DNA of 39,608 nt from a virus, in IMG/VR virus record IMGVR_UViG_3300013100_000018, positions 1 to 39,608 of that record, one strand, 5' to 3'. This document shows positions 27,351-34,229 of the stretch, in pieces (the stretch's first letter is position 1; each line of letters opens with the position of its first letter). A program made the translations under genes and the position numbers. Below the pieces are notes generated by a model. That model was not told the DNA's origin and searched no databases. It saw only the letters and a program-made list of their open reading frames with translations.

Positions 27351-27705
27351 AGTCGAGGATTTGCCAGAGAGGTGGAAAGGCGCGCTGTATATGGAGGACG
27401 TGATACTGGACGGTACCACTATTGAGGAGTTGGTGACCCAGATCAACTTCCTGCGCGGTAGCCTCTATGGACAAGCTATGCTGATTGACGCTGCCGAGGA
27501 GAAAGCTGTCGAGCTTGAAGAGCAGGTAGAACTTGCTCGTGACTACCAGCGTGAGATTGACGCCCGACTGGTGGACGGTCTGCCTCACTACGTTCGTATG
27601 GAGTCTTCCCCCGGTTACGTGGTCGGGGGTTATTCCATCCCCAACACAGAGACCAGCTACGTCTACGATGTGGACCCGGCGAAGGCGATCAGGGAGAGCA
27701 AGTAA
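27343..27705 (+). CDS. Hypothetical protein (120 aa) upstream of polymerase
   Basis: A 120-residue acidic protein. A central coiled coil (AAEEKAVELEEQVELARDYQ, about 50-69) is followed by a beta/Gly-rich C terminus. It shares one base with the start of the polymerase N-terminal gene (TAATG), so it is co-translated with it. Function unknown; a polymerase accessory role is possible from position alone. Confidence 0.7.
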   Translation: MSRVEDLPERWKGALYMEDVILDGTTIEELVTQINFLRGSLYGQAMLIDAAEEKAVELEEQVELARDYQREIDARLVDGLPHYVRMESSPGYVVGGYSIPNTETSYVYDVDPAKAIRESK

Positions 27706-29102
27706 TGCAGATCACAATTCCTGTGTACTCGGAGCAGGACTTGACCCCGCGTGCAATGGAAGTGATTCGCGCAATCGTGGACTCGTCGTTCCCCGAACAC
27801 ACTATTAAGTTTAAGGCGTCCATCTACGACTTCAACAACAAGGTACTCATCTTCGGCAAGCCACCGGTAGGTAAGATTGCGGGTCGTACGGAGTTCGTCT
27901 ACACCTACTCCATTGCTCAGATCATGTCGAAAGCTAACGCTGCTTCCGTGCTGGCAGCGGGGATCAGGCAGTTCATCAGCGAGCCTGACCCCATCCCGTT
28001 CGAGCGACCGCAGGGCTTCATGAATGTGGTCTCAGCCTTGTCAGCGTTCGACCCGAAACAACCCACCGCAATAGACATTGAGACAGACGGAAACCTTGGT
28101 AAGACACACACGCCGGAAGATGTTAACATCATCAGCGTGGCGTTCTATCAGCCCGGTCACGCGCCCGCCGTCATCAGGAATGACAGTGTTGACGGCACTA
28201 TGCTACCGATTGCCATGTGGCAGCGTACTCTGCTTGTCGATTATCTGCCCAAGTTCGAGTTCGGCATTTATCACAACGGCAAGTTCGATATTCGAATCAT
28301 GAACCGTGTGTTCGGGATCAAGCTTGTTAACTCTTTTGACACCATGCTCGCCCACCACGTACTCAACCACGCGGCGGGCGACCACAAGTTGAAGTCGCTT
28401 GCAAGGCGCTACCTTGGTGCGCCTGAGTGGGAGGCCGACCTTGGCAAGTACACCAAGGGCGGCGGTCACTACGAGTTAATCCCAGAGGAGAAGCTTGTCG
28501 AGTACAACGGGTGGGACGTGTACTGGACCTACAAGCTGTTCGAGTTCCTGTACCCGCAGATCGAAGCCGACGAGAACAACGTCAAGGCGTTCGCGTTCGA
28601 AATGGAGGCTGCTAACTTCCTTCTCGACGTGGAGAGCTACGGCATCCCGTTCAACAGGAAGTACGCAGAGGACTACGCTGCGGGTCTGGGAGCCAAGATG
28701 GAGTTCGAACTTGAAACGCTTAGGCTTACAACAGACATAGAAAAGTTCAACCCTAACAGCCCGAAGCAGGTCAAAGAGTGGCTAGACCGGATGGGTTACA
28801 TAGTCCCGTCTACCAATGCGGAATCTATAGCCCTTGCAAGGAAGACCGCAGAAGGGATAGATGATACAACCGTCGTCAAGTTCTGTGACGCGCTGTTGGC
28901 GTACCGCAAGGCCGCTAAGATCAAGGGAACCTACGCCGAAGGCTGGATGAGCAAGGAACGGAATGGACGAGTCCACGCCACCTACCTTGTGCATGGCACG
29001 AGTACGGGCCGACTCAGTTCCACTGGCCCTAACGCTCAGAACGTACCGCGAGACAAAGCAATCCGCAAGCTTGTTAAGACACACAAGGAGATTAACGCAT
29101 GA
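27705..29102 (+). CDS. Family A DNA polymerase, N-terminal piece (3'-5' exonuclease and thumb)
   Basis: A 465-residue protein. Exo I is IDIETDG (about 121-127), Exo II YHNGKFDIR (about 187-195) and Exo III YNGWDVYW (about 266-273), giving a complete proofreading exonuclease. The thumb region follows, then the template/primer-binding stretch STGRLSSTGPNAQNVPR (about 432-448). The gene then stops 16 residues after QNVP, just before motif A. The remaining polymerase motifs are in the gene at 29399. The pieces must assemble for a working enzyme. ATGA overlap links it to the next small gene. Confidence 0.92.
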   Translation: MQITIPVYSEQDLTPRAMEVIRAIVDSSFPEHTIKFKASIYDFNNKVLIFGKPPVGKIAGRTEFVYTYSIAQIMSKANAASVLAAGIRQFISEPDPIPFERPQGFMNVVSALSAFDPKQPTAIDIETDGNLGKTHTPEDVNIISVAFYQPGHAPAVIRNDSVDGTMLPIAMWQRTLLVDYLPKFEFGIYHNGKFDIRIMNRVFGIKLVNSFDTMLAHHVLNHAAGDHKLKSLARRYLGAPEWEADLGKYTKGGGHYELIPEEKLVEYNGWDVYWTYKLFEFLYPQIEADENNVKAFAFEMEAANFLLDVESYGIPFNRKYAEDYAAGLGAKMEFELETLRLTTDIEKFNPNSPKQVKEWLDRMGYIVPSTNAESIALARKTAEGIDDTTVVKFCDALLAYRKAAKIKGTYAEGWMSKERNGRVHATYLVHGTSTGRLSSTGPNAQNVPRDKAIRKLVKTHKEINA

Positions 29103-29179
29103 CCGATTCGTTCTGGACTTCCCAGCCTGAAGAAATGAAGGGCAGCAGCCCGAAGGTAGTGGAGGTGGAAGATGAGTGA
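29099..29179 (+). CDS. 26-residue ORF between polymerase pieces
   Basis: A 26-codon frame (MTDSFWTSQPEEM..., ending in VVEVEDE), starting in the ATGA of the polymerase N-terminal gene and overlapping the next start by 8 bases. CAAGGAG lies upstream. Perfect stop/start coupling on both sides argues that it is translated. The acidic tail is the only feature; it may be a linker peptide, a coupling relay or a small subunit. Confidence 0.5.
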   Translation: MTDSFWTSQPEEMKGSSPKVVEVEDE

Positions 29180-29402
29180 AGGCTCATGGGTCATGCGGTA
29201 CTCGACCCGGACCCTGCGCCGCTGGCTTGTTAAGGAATTAAAGCGGGAATGGAAGTGGAATCGCAGGATAGACAAGTATCAGGTTGATACCTTCTACTAC
29301 CGGGATCACCTGTCTAGGGCGCATAAGAAGGCTTCTGCCGCCGCAGACAACTATCGAGTCATCAGAGAAGAATTGCAACGGAGAGGAGACTACCTAATAT
29401 GA
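29172..29402 (+). CDS. Basic protein encoded inside the split polymerase locus (76 aa)
   Basis: A 76-residue, strongly basic, helical protein rich in Trp, Arg and Lys (TLRRWLVKELKREWKWNRR, about 13-31), with a second helix near the C terminus (AADNYRVIREELQRRGDYLI). It has no homing-endonuclease motif (no LAGLIDADG, GIY-YIG or HNH) and no intein signatures. GGAGG-like GGTGG lies upstream; the stop overlaps the start of the polymerase C-terminal gene (ATGA). The charge fits DNA or partner binding, so an accessory subunit is possible. Confidence 0.7.
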   Translation: MSEGSWVMRYSTRTLRRWLVKELKREWKWNRRIDKYQVDTFYYRDHLSRAHKKASAAADNYRVIREELQRRGDYLI

Positions 29403-30148
29403 GGAACACACTTATCAACTGCGACCTCTCGCAGGCTGAGTTGCGCGTCATGGCGCTCCTCAGCAATGACCCGTGGATGATCGCCGCCCTCCAAGAGGAT
29501 CAGGGTGACTTCTTCGACACGCATATGATGCCGGTGTGCTTCCCGTGGATCGAAATGGACTACGGCTCGGTAGAGGAGTACAAGGAACAGGAACCTGTCG
29601 AACACAAAGAGTCTCGCACGAAGGTCAAGGGCATCCAGTACGGGTTGGCCTTTGGCCGTCAGGCAGCGGCCATTGGAGCGGCCTTGGGGCTGTCCAAGCA
29701 AGAGGCTCAGGCGATCATCAACAATTACCTCGACACCGCCAGCGGGTTCCGCCAGTGGCGGGAGGACGTGATGGAGGCAGCGATCACCCCGAGCAAGCGT
29801 GACCTGCTCATCAACCCGTTCGGTCGCCGTTTCCAGAGTGAGATTATTACCTCAGGCAACTGGGCCGCTGTGCAGCGAGAAGCATTAAGTTTTCTGCCGC
29901 AGAGTACCAGCAGCGACATTTGCTTGGCGACAGGCATTCGTATCAACTCGACGTTGCAGGACGCCGGGTACCACATCTTCAACATCGTGCATGACGCCCT
30001 CATGATTGAGGGGCCAGAGAAAGGTGCTAGTGAGATTGGGCGTTTTGTGGCAACAGAGCTTCGGGCGACGGGTAAGATGGTGTTCGGTGACACCGTTCCG
30101 TTCCTTAGCGACTATTCGATTGGAGAATCATGGAGCGATCTATCGTAA
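29399..30148 (+). CDS. Family A DNA polymerase, C-terminal piece (palm and fingers)
   Basis: A 249-residue protein beginning MRNTLINCDLSQAELR, so motif A (Asp9-Leu-Ser-Gln...Glu-Leu-Arg) comes within ten residues of the start. Motif B is RTKVKGIQYGLAFGR (about 73-87) and motif C VHDALM (about 196-201). Motif C normally reads HDE; here the Glu is Ala. AGAGGAG is 9 bases upstream of the ATG, a strong site. Joined to the gene at 27705, the distance from QNVP to motif A is normal for family A polymerases, so no residues seem lost. Confidence 0.92.
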   Translation: MRNTLINCDLSQAELRVMALLSNDPWMIAALQEDQGDFFDTHMMPVCFPWIEMDYGSVEEYKEQEPVEHKESRTKVKGIQYGLAFGRQAAAIGAALGLSKQEAQAIINNYLDTASGFRQWREDVMEAAITPSKRDLLINPFGRRFQSEIITSGNWAAVQREALSFLPQSTSSDICLATGIRINSTLQDAGYHIFNIVHDALMIEGPEKGASEIGRFVATELRATGKMVFGDTVPFLSDYSIGESWSDLS

Positions 30149-30330
30149 TCCCGGTAGCGCATCTGCCGGAGTTGACTATCGCGCCAAACGGGACGAAGAC
30201 TAAGCTCCCAGCCCGACCGGGGCCGGGGCTTTACGGAGACACTACCCCGCGAGAGCGGGCCGAACACTATTACCAAGAGGCAATGGATAAGTTAGCATTA
30301 GCTATGTACTGGATGGAGAAAGCAGAATGA
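30130..30330 (+). CDS. Hypothetical protein (66 aa)
   Basis: A 66-residue protein: Pro-rich N-terminal half (LPARPGPGLYGDTTPRE) and a C-terminal helix (EHYYQEAMDKLALAMYWMEKAE). It overlaps the polymerase C-terminal gene by 19 bases and the next gene by 4. TGGAG precedes the ATG. Function unknown. Confidence 0.65.
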   Translation: MERSIVIPVAHLPELTIAPNGTKTKLPARPGPGLYGDTTPRERAEHYYQEAMDKLALAMYWMEKAE

Positions 30331-30482
30331 AAACAGTAGAAGAAATCGTCACATACCTGAAGCGTGAAATCGACGTTAACGAAGCAATGTTGAAGGAGAC
30401 GGACCCGAGCACGTTGATGTTCCTTATGGTCCTCGCGCGGCAGACCACGATGCAGCAGCTTCTCACAGATATTGAGGTTTAA
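30327..30482 (+). CDS. Helical mini-protein (51 aa)
   Basis: A 51-residue helical protein starting MKTVEEIVTYLK, with a Met-rich second half (LMFLMVLARQTTMQQLL). ATGA overlap upstream and two bases to the next gene support it. Function unknown. Confidence 0.65.
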   Translation: MKTVEEIVTYLKREIDVNEAMLKETDPSTLMFLMVLARQTTMQQLLTDIEV

Positions 30483-30484
30483 CA

Positions 30485-30715
30485 ATGCCCACTGACAAGC
30501 AGACTATCGCTTACGTTAAGAAACGCATCAAGCTGCACGACGAGGAAGCCGACCGCTTTCTGACGTTGCAGAAGAACCATCTTGGGAGCGAACACAGCGC
30601 TCTCTACTCGTCAGCAGCGACCAGCCACATCACAGCAGCGACGGCACTCCGTTACGTGCAGTATTTCATCGAGAACGGAAAGGAACACCCTGACCTTGGG
30701 GCGAAAGACAACTGA
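30485..30715 (+). CDS. Helical hypothetical protein (76 aa)
   Basis: A 76-residue helical protein starting MPTDKQTIAYVKKR, Lys- and Ala-rich, with a Ser/Ala helix (SALYSSAATSHITAATALRYV). The distance of two bases from the gene before suggests coupled translation. Function unknown. Confidence 0.7.
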   Translation: MPTDKQTIAYVKKRIKLHDEEADRFLTLQKNHLGSEHSALYSSAATSHITAATALRYVQYFIENGKEHPDLGAKDN

Positions 30716-30722
30716 TCGACCG

Positions 30723-31034
30723 ATGGAAGAGTGGCAAGAAGAGTTGAAGGTTTTGAAGTACCAACTTAACGAAAACGTTGAGATTCAGCTTGGTGAGGAC
30801 GTTGTTAAGCATCCTTCACACTACACCGCGCACCCCTCGGGAATCGAAGTCATCGAGATTACCAAGCACGAGTCATTCTTGCGCGGCAACATCATCAAGT
30901 ACGTACTTCGCGCACCCTACAAGGGGAACGAGTTGCAGGACTTGAAGAAGGCTCGCCAGTATCTCGACTGGGAGATTGAGCAGAAGGAAGCGTTGCTTGA
31001 AGTAGAGGACGACGCTCTACGGGCGGTTCTTTAG
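30723..31034 (+). CDS. DUF3310 protein (T7 gp1.7-like)
   Basis: A 103-residue protein with the DUF3310 pattern: KHPSHYT (about 29-35), SGIEVIEI (about 39-46), FLRGNIIKYVLRAPYKG (about 52-68) and LQDLKKARQYLDWEI. This is the domain found in T7 gp1.7, reported as a nucleotide kinase active on dTMP/dGMP; other phage members lack proof of activity. Its place beside the polymerase and ThyX fits nucleotide supply. The end overlaps a convergent gene by 18 bases. Confidence 0.85.
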   Translation: MEEWQEELKVLKYQLNENVEIQLGEDVVKHPSHYTAHPSGIEVIEITKHESFLRGNIIKYVLRAPYKGNELQDLKKARQYLDWEIEQKEALLEVEDDALRAVL

Positions 31035-31223
31035 TTCCGCCAGCGCCACACTAAGCACGTCATAGAAGTGGGTGGCAGTAGTTCGGAAGATGAATTCGTC
31101 ATCGTCCAGCACTGCCACCCACTTACCCTTGCCAAGATCGGCAAGCTCAATGTACGTGGAGCGCTCCGTGCGGTCACGCACGACAGCCCAATAAACAGTG
31201 TTGGTGGATTCAGTTTCTTCCAT
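31017..31223 (-). CDS. Leftward hypothetical protein (68 aa)
   Basis: A 68-residue acidic protein starting MEETESTNTVYWAV. Strands (VYWAVVRDRT, STYIELADLG, KWVAVLDDDEFIFRT) are followed by a helix (HFYDVLSVALAELKN), a compact alpha/beta layout. It is transcribed against the replication genes and overlaps the DUF3310 gene tail to tail. No clear ribosome site; the upstream bases contain an operator-like palindrome (31241-31255). Function unknown. Confidence 0.65.
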   Translation of the reverse strand: MEETESTNTVYWAVVRDRTERSTYIELADLGKGKWVAVLDDDEFIFRTTATHFYDVLSVALAELKNRP

Positions 31224-31240
31224 GAAGATAGCTTAACAAA

Positions 31241-31255
31241 TGTTATCCGCTAACA
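31241..31255. promoter_or_regulatory. Operator-like palindrome between divergent genes
   Basis: On the leftward strand TGTTA-GCGGA-TAACA is a dyad with 5-base arms, about 20 bases before the leftward start at 31223. It shares AGCGGATAACA with the lac operator by eye, probably by chance, but the dyad and the position are right for a repressor site or for a -10 (GATAAC) within it. Confidence 0.35.
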
Positions 31256-31288
31256 CAATAACCATTAAATCGCAAATCAAACAATTCA

Positions 31289-31326
31289 CCCCAGAGACTT
31301 TATTGTTAAGATTTAAGTCTTTGGGG
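31289..31326 (+). promoter_or_regulatory. Hairpin in the thyX leader
   Basis: CCCCAGAGACTT and AAGTCTTTGGGG pair over 12 positions (one G-T) around a 14-base AT-rich loop. It ends 16 bases before the GTG of thyX, close to the ribosome site, so it could affect transcription or translation of that gene. Confidence 0.5.
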
Positions 31327-31342
31327 TTAACTTTGGAGTAAC

Positions 31343-32047
31343 GTGGAACCCCAATTCATCAGTGATCTTTCCGTTGAACTCATTCGCAGCAGCGGCGACG
31401 ACGCCGGAATCGCTGCCGCAGCACGAGTCTCAACAGACTTGGACCTTGCCAAGTACAGTGAACATGCGAATGCCGCGCTCATCAACTACCTCATGCGGCA
31501 CCGGCACGGGAGTCCGTTCGAGCATAACTCGATGACCTTCATGGTTCACGTCCCGATCTTCGTGGCGCGGGAGTGGATGCGGCACCGCGTAGGCTGGTCC
31601 TACAACGAAGTCAGCGGCAGGTACACCCAGCTTGAACCAACGTTCTACGTGTACCCGCCTGAGCGCCCCATGATCCAGTCGGGATCGTCGGCGCACCCGA
31701 ACCTGTCGATGGGCACGGACATTCAGCGCCGTATGAAGAACGGGCGCACAATTGCCAACGCTAACCGGGCATGGCGCAGCTACCAAGACTCGCTGGCTGA
31801 CGGTCTAGCGAATGAGGTAGCGCGTGATGACCTGCCGCTCAGCATCTACACGCGCATGTACGTGACGTGCAACGCCCGCTCTCTCATGGCGTTCCTGTCG
31901 CTCCGTGTGGACGACGAGAAGAACACGTTCGTGACCAAGCCGCTCTGGGAGATTCAGCAAGCGGCTGAGGCAATGGCTCGGGAGTTTGAGCGCCTGTTCC
32001 CCGCGACGTTTAAAGCGTTCGAATCCAACGGGAGGGTATCGCCCTAG
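31343..32047 (+). CDS. thyX: Flavin-dependent thymidylate synthase
   Basis: A 234-residue protein with the ThyX signature RHRVGWSYNEVSGRY (about 80-94; RHR-x3-S-x-N-x2-S-x-R-Y as seen) and the upstream block NYLMRHRHGSPFEH (about 47-60) that shapes the nucleotide site. ThyX makes dTMP from dUMP using FAD, NADPH and methylene-tetrahydrofolate. Length is normal. GTG start with TGGAG 6 bases before. It is separated from the replication genes by a divergent gap, so it likely has its own promoter. Confidence 0.96.
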   Translation: MEPQFISDLSVELIRSSGDDAGIAAAARVSTDLDLAKYSEHANAALINYLMRHRHGSPFEHNSMTFMVHVPIFVAREWMRHRVGWSYNEVSGRYTQLEPTFYVYPPERPMIQSGSSAHPNLSMGTDIQRRMKNGRTIANANRAWRSYQDSLADGLANEVARDDLPLSIYTRMYVTCNARSLMAFLSLRVDDEKNTFVTKPLWEIQQAAEAMAREFERLFPATFKAFESNGRVSP

Positions 32048-32256
32048 CGAAAAGCACTATGGTAGACTGACTACCAGAAACAAACAACATAATTACACAG
32101 TGGGTATCGTAGCGTCAAATGGTGATACAACAGCGAGAATTGTGAGTGCAAGGCATTTCGGATCATCAAAGGCTGACTGGGGATTTTCAAAAACGCGCTC
32201 GCGGCGTCCTCCTTTCATCCCTGTAGCGGCAGACCTGCGCTGCGATACCCAAGTAA
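32048..32256 (+). other. Gap between thyX and tRNA-Asn with a possible promoter
   Basis: No convincing gene. TGGTAG-ACTGA-CTACCA (32060-32076) is a perfect small hairpin whose left part also reads as an extended -10 (TG-G-TAGACT), a form repeated at 34213 and 34570. It may therefore be the promoter of the tRNA transcript. The rest holds GC-rich dyads such as CGCGCTCGCGGCG with no clear role. Confidence 0.4.
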
Positions 32257-32328
32257 TCCCCGGTAGCTCAACGGCAGAGCAGCACCCTGTTAAGGTGTCG
32301 GTTACTAGTTCGAATCTAGTCTGGGGAG
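32257..32328 (+). tRNA. tRNA-Asn (anticodon GTT)
   Basis: A complete cloverleaf: acceptor TCCCCGG/CTGGGGA (one G-U), D arm GCTC/GAGC, anticodon stem GCACC/GGTGT (one G-U) with loop CTGTTAA and anticodon GTT (32289-32291), 5-base variable loop, T arm ACTAG-TTCGAAT-CTAGT, discriminator G. CCA is not encoded. A phage tRNA-Asn would help read AAC and AAT codons. It is followed closely by a terminator, so it is made as a short transcript. Confidence 0.95.
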
Positions 32329-32336
32329 CGAGAATT

Positions 32337-32363
32337 AGAAGCGGTTCGCCGCTTCTTTTTCTT
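32337..32363 (+). terminator. Intrinsic terminator after tRNA-Asn
   Basis: AGAAGCGG-TTCG-CCGCTTCT, perfect 8-bp stem with a TTCG loop, followed by TTTTCTT. It is a textbook rho-independent terminator for the tRNA transcript. Confidence 0.92.
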
Positions 32364-32404
32364 GAAATAAAGTGCATGACCTCTTCTGTTTTGTTGTCAA
32401 TAAG

Positions 32405-32447
32405 AAAACCCCCAGCCGGTTCGGGTCCGGTTGGGGGTTTTCTTTTT
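32405..32447. terminator. Bidirectional terminator
   Basis: AAAACCCCCAGCCGG pairs with CCGGTTGGGGGTTTT (one G-T) and is flanked by A runs on one side and T runs on the other, so it can stop rightward transcription and the convergent transcript of the DGQHR gene. Confidence 0.9.
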
Positions 32448-32454
32448 GTCCGTG

Positions 32455-33843
32455 TTACTCCTGCGTGAGCCAGAACGGGGGATTCTCGGCCCACTCCACC
32501 AGCACATCACGGAACATCTTCGAGTCCTGACGCCGGGAGCTTGGAGCCAGTGCGCCCTCGAAGAACACATCGTCACCGGCTCGCTTCACAAGGAAGTCCG
32601 TCGCCGGGGCCGACAGGAACCTGTCGAGCTTGTTGAAGAACGTCCGAATGTCTCGGTTGTTCATGCCCCGGTTGCGCAGTTCAAAGTACGCACCAGCAAG
32701 AACGCGTACCGTGACCGGAGACCCCAGCATCGAGTGCTGCCGCAGTTCGGCGGGCGACATGCGATCTTCCTGAACCTCCGCAAGCTGGTGGAACGAGTTC
32801 ACCAACACGTCGAAGAATTCGTTCGTCCGCTTCGTCAGTTCGTCCTCGTGCAGTTCGCTTTCCAGACGGCGGCTGATGCGACCCTCCAAACCGACAGCAA
32901 GGATGCGAACAATGTCCACGACATGCTTAGCCGACAGGTAGTTCGGGTTGAGCCGTCCCAGACGGTCACGCTCCATGTCGATCCGGTTGTTGAGAAGCGG
33001 GTGCATCATCACGTCGGTCAGCACACGGTTGACGATCTTGCGGGTGTCGAACCTTGCCCGCACGGAAGCGGTGATCCCGAGCGCGTTGTCCGCAATGTCG
33101 TAGAACATCTGCTGGTAGGCGCGCTGCTCATCTTCCACGAAAATCTGGATCGAGGTTCGCTCAGTTTCGAACCGCTTGCGCTGGATGGTCAGACCCTTAA
33201 TAATCTCGTGGTAGTGACCAAGAATTTCCTCGCTCTCTCCGGCACGGCGAGCGCGAGCAAGCTGCGAGCGCGCCTTATCAAGGTCGTCGCTCATTCCGTT
33301 GATCGCCATGTGGATGCCGAGGATGCGGTGCTGACCGTCAACAATGTGTAGGTCGTTGACCGCAAGGCGGGGGAGTGCCACCACACCAAAGTCCGCACCT
33401 TCGATGGACTCAATGGTGTGGAAGTCGAACTTATGCGGGCCGCGCAGAACCATTGCCGGGGAAACCCAATCTTCGTGTGCACGAATGTAGGAAGCGAAAG
33501 CTGCCGCGTGCGCGGGCTGAATCTGTCGGTTGCCAAGGATCGGTCGAGCGGGGTCCGGTGCGGGGATCAGCGACACGATCTGGGTGAGGGACAGGTCGAG
33601 CGCGTACACGATACGCCCACCCTGCTTGTACCGGGTGGCGTAGAACTTGATTTCCTTCTCGTAGCCTGTGGCCGTGACCTCTGGCTTGGGCTTGCGGGTC
33701 TTCGCGGTCTTGCTCTTGGCCGTGACCTCAGCGATAGCCTGCTCCGTGGTCTTGGGAGCGGCGCGGCGCGTGTACTTGCGCTTGGGCTTCACTTCTACTT
33801 CGGTGGCGGCTGGTGCGGCGACCAGTTCCGTTGTTGCGTTCAT
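32455..33843 (-). CDS. DGQHR-domain protein (DndB/DpdB-like)
   Basis: A 462-residue leftward protein. Residues 1-58 are Lys/Thr/Ala-rich and probably disordered (KPKRKYTRRAAP); then come strands, RQIQPAHAAAFASYI (about 106-120), LPRLAVNDLHIVDGQHRILGI (about 158-177) with the signature Asp169-Gly-Gln-His-Arg173, and a long helical C terminus. DGQHR proteins include DndB, the regulator of phosphorothioate DNA modification, and DpdB of 7-deazaguanine modification. None of their partner genes is seen here, so it may act alone, for example as a decoy or regulator. GGAGGG gives a strong ribosome site. Confidence 0.85.
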   Translation of the reverse strand: MNATTELVAAPAATEVEVKPKRKYTRRAAPKTTEQAIAEVTAKSKTAKTRKPKPEVTATGYEKEIKFYATRYKQGGRIVYALDLSLTQIVSLIPAPDPARPILGNRQIQPAHAAAFASYIRAHEDWVSPAMVLRGPHKFDFHTIESIEGADFGVVALPRLAVNDLHIVDGQHRILGIHMAINGMSDDLDKARSQLARARRAGESEEILGHYHEIIKGLTIQRKRFETERTSIQIFVEDEQRAYQQMFYDIADNALGITASVRARFDTRKIVNRVLTDVMMHPLLNNRIDMERDRLGRLNPNYLSAKHVVDIVRILAVGLEGRISRRLESELHEDELTKRTNEFFDVLVNSFHQLAEVQEDRMSPAELRQHSMLGSPVTVRVLAGAYFELRNRGMNNRDIRTFFNKLDRFLSAPATDFLVKRAGDDVFFEGALAPSSRRQDSKMFRDVLVEWAENPPFWLTQE

Positions 33844-34011
33844 TCTTATTTCCCTCCTTCAAGGGGACTTCGGGTTGTCTTTCCACACGCTTCTCTATAA
33901 ATCGTCGTATGTCAAGTCTTCTTGTCCCTCAACCTTGCCCCCATTACTGGGTGTCTGTCAAGGGCAAATGAGAGAAATGGTTCTACTAAGGCTGCTGCTA
34001 CTATTTGAGAC
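33844..34011. promoter_or_regulatory. Divergent promoter region
   Basis: About 170 bases between the leftward DGQHR gene and the rightward gene at 34012. TTGCCC (33937-33942) and GGGCAA (33962-33967) form a dyad; TACTAT (33999-34004) is a likely -10 only 7 bases from the ATG at 34012. CCTTGAAGGAGGG on the other strand is the DGQHR ribosome site. Confidence 0.5.
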
Positions 34012-34197
34012 ATGCCAACAACTCAGATTCACGAACTTGCTATTTACGGGGGCGAACGTAGCGTTGAGCTTGTCGCAACCGCCTCCTCTGTCTTCCTCGG
34101 TATCGGGGACACCTGCTTGGAATTTGACAAAGAAGTATTCCTGTCGAGCATCACTCACTTGTTCAGCATGGCAGACCCGGTGCTGGCTGGGCTGTAA
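34012..34197 (+). CDS. Hypothetical protein (61 aa), probably leaderless
   Basis: A 61-residue protein starting MPTTQIHELAIY with strands (ELAIYGGERSVELVATASSVF) and a C-terminal helix. There is no Shine-Dalgarno; instead a -10 hexamer (TACTAT) ends 7 bases before the ATG, so the mRNA would start at or near the start codon. Leaderless mRNAs are common in actinobacteria. Function unknown. Confidence 0.6.
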   Translation: MPTTQIHELAIYGGERSVELVATASSVFLGIGDTCLEFDKEVFLSSITHLFSMADPVLAGL

Positions 34198-34212
34198 ATA
34201 CACTGCGCGCAA

Positions 34213-34221
34213 TGGTAAAAT
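34213..34221 (+). promoter_or_regulatory. Extended -10 promoter of the redoxin gene
   Basis: TGGTAAAAT (TG-N-TAAAAT) ends 8 bases before the ATG at 34230. Transcription would start at the first bases of the coding region, giving a leaderless mRNA, in keeping with the lack of a ribosome site. Confidence 0.5.
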
Positions 34222-34229
34222 AGAAGTCT

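Noticed and set aside
27705-30148. Intein or self-splicing intron in the polymerase
   Set aside because: The first piece ends with a proper stop, the second has its own strong ribosome site and ATG, and the gap holds complete overlapping ORFs. No intein N- or C-terminal motifs or homing-endonuclease signatures are visible. An RNA intron is not fully excluded but is not needed.
31241-31255. True lac operator
   Set aside because: The match is limited to 11 bases, spacing of the left part differs, and no LacI-type protein is present; only the dyad itself is kept as a weak feature.
32257-32328. tRNA-Asn as a phage attachment site
   Set aside because: The tRNA is complete and functional-looking, and there is no integrase gene in the window; nothing supports an att site.
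32431-33351. Rightward open frame of about 306 codons
   Set aside because: Antisense to the DGQHR gene and starting inside a terminator; rich in His, Val and Arg without motifs.
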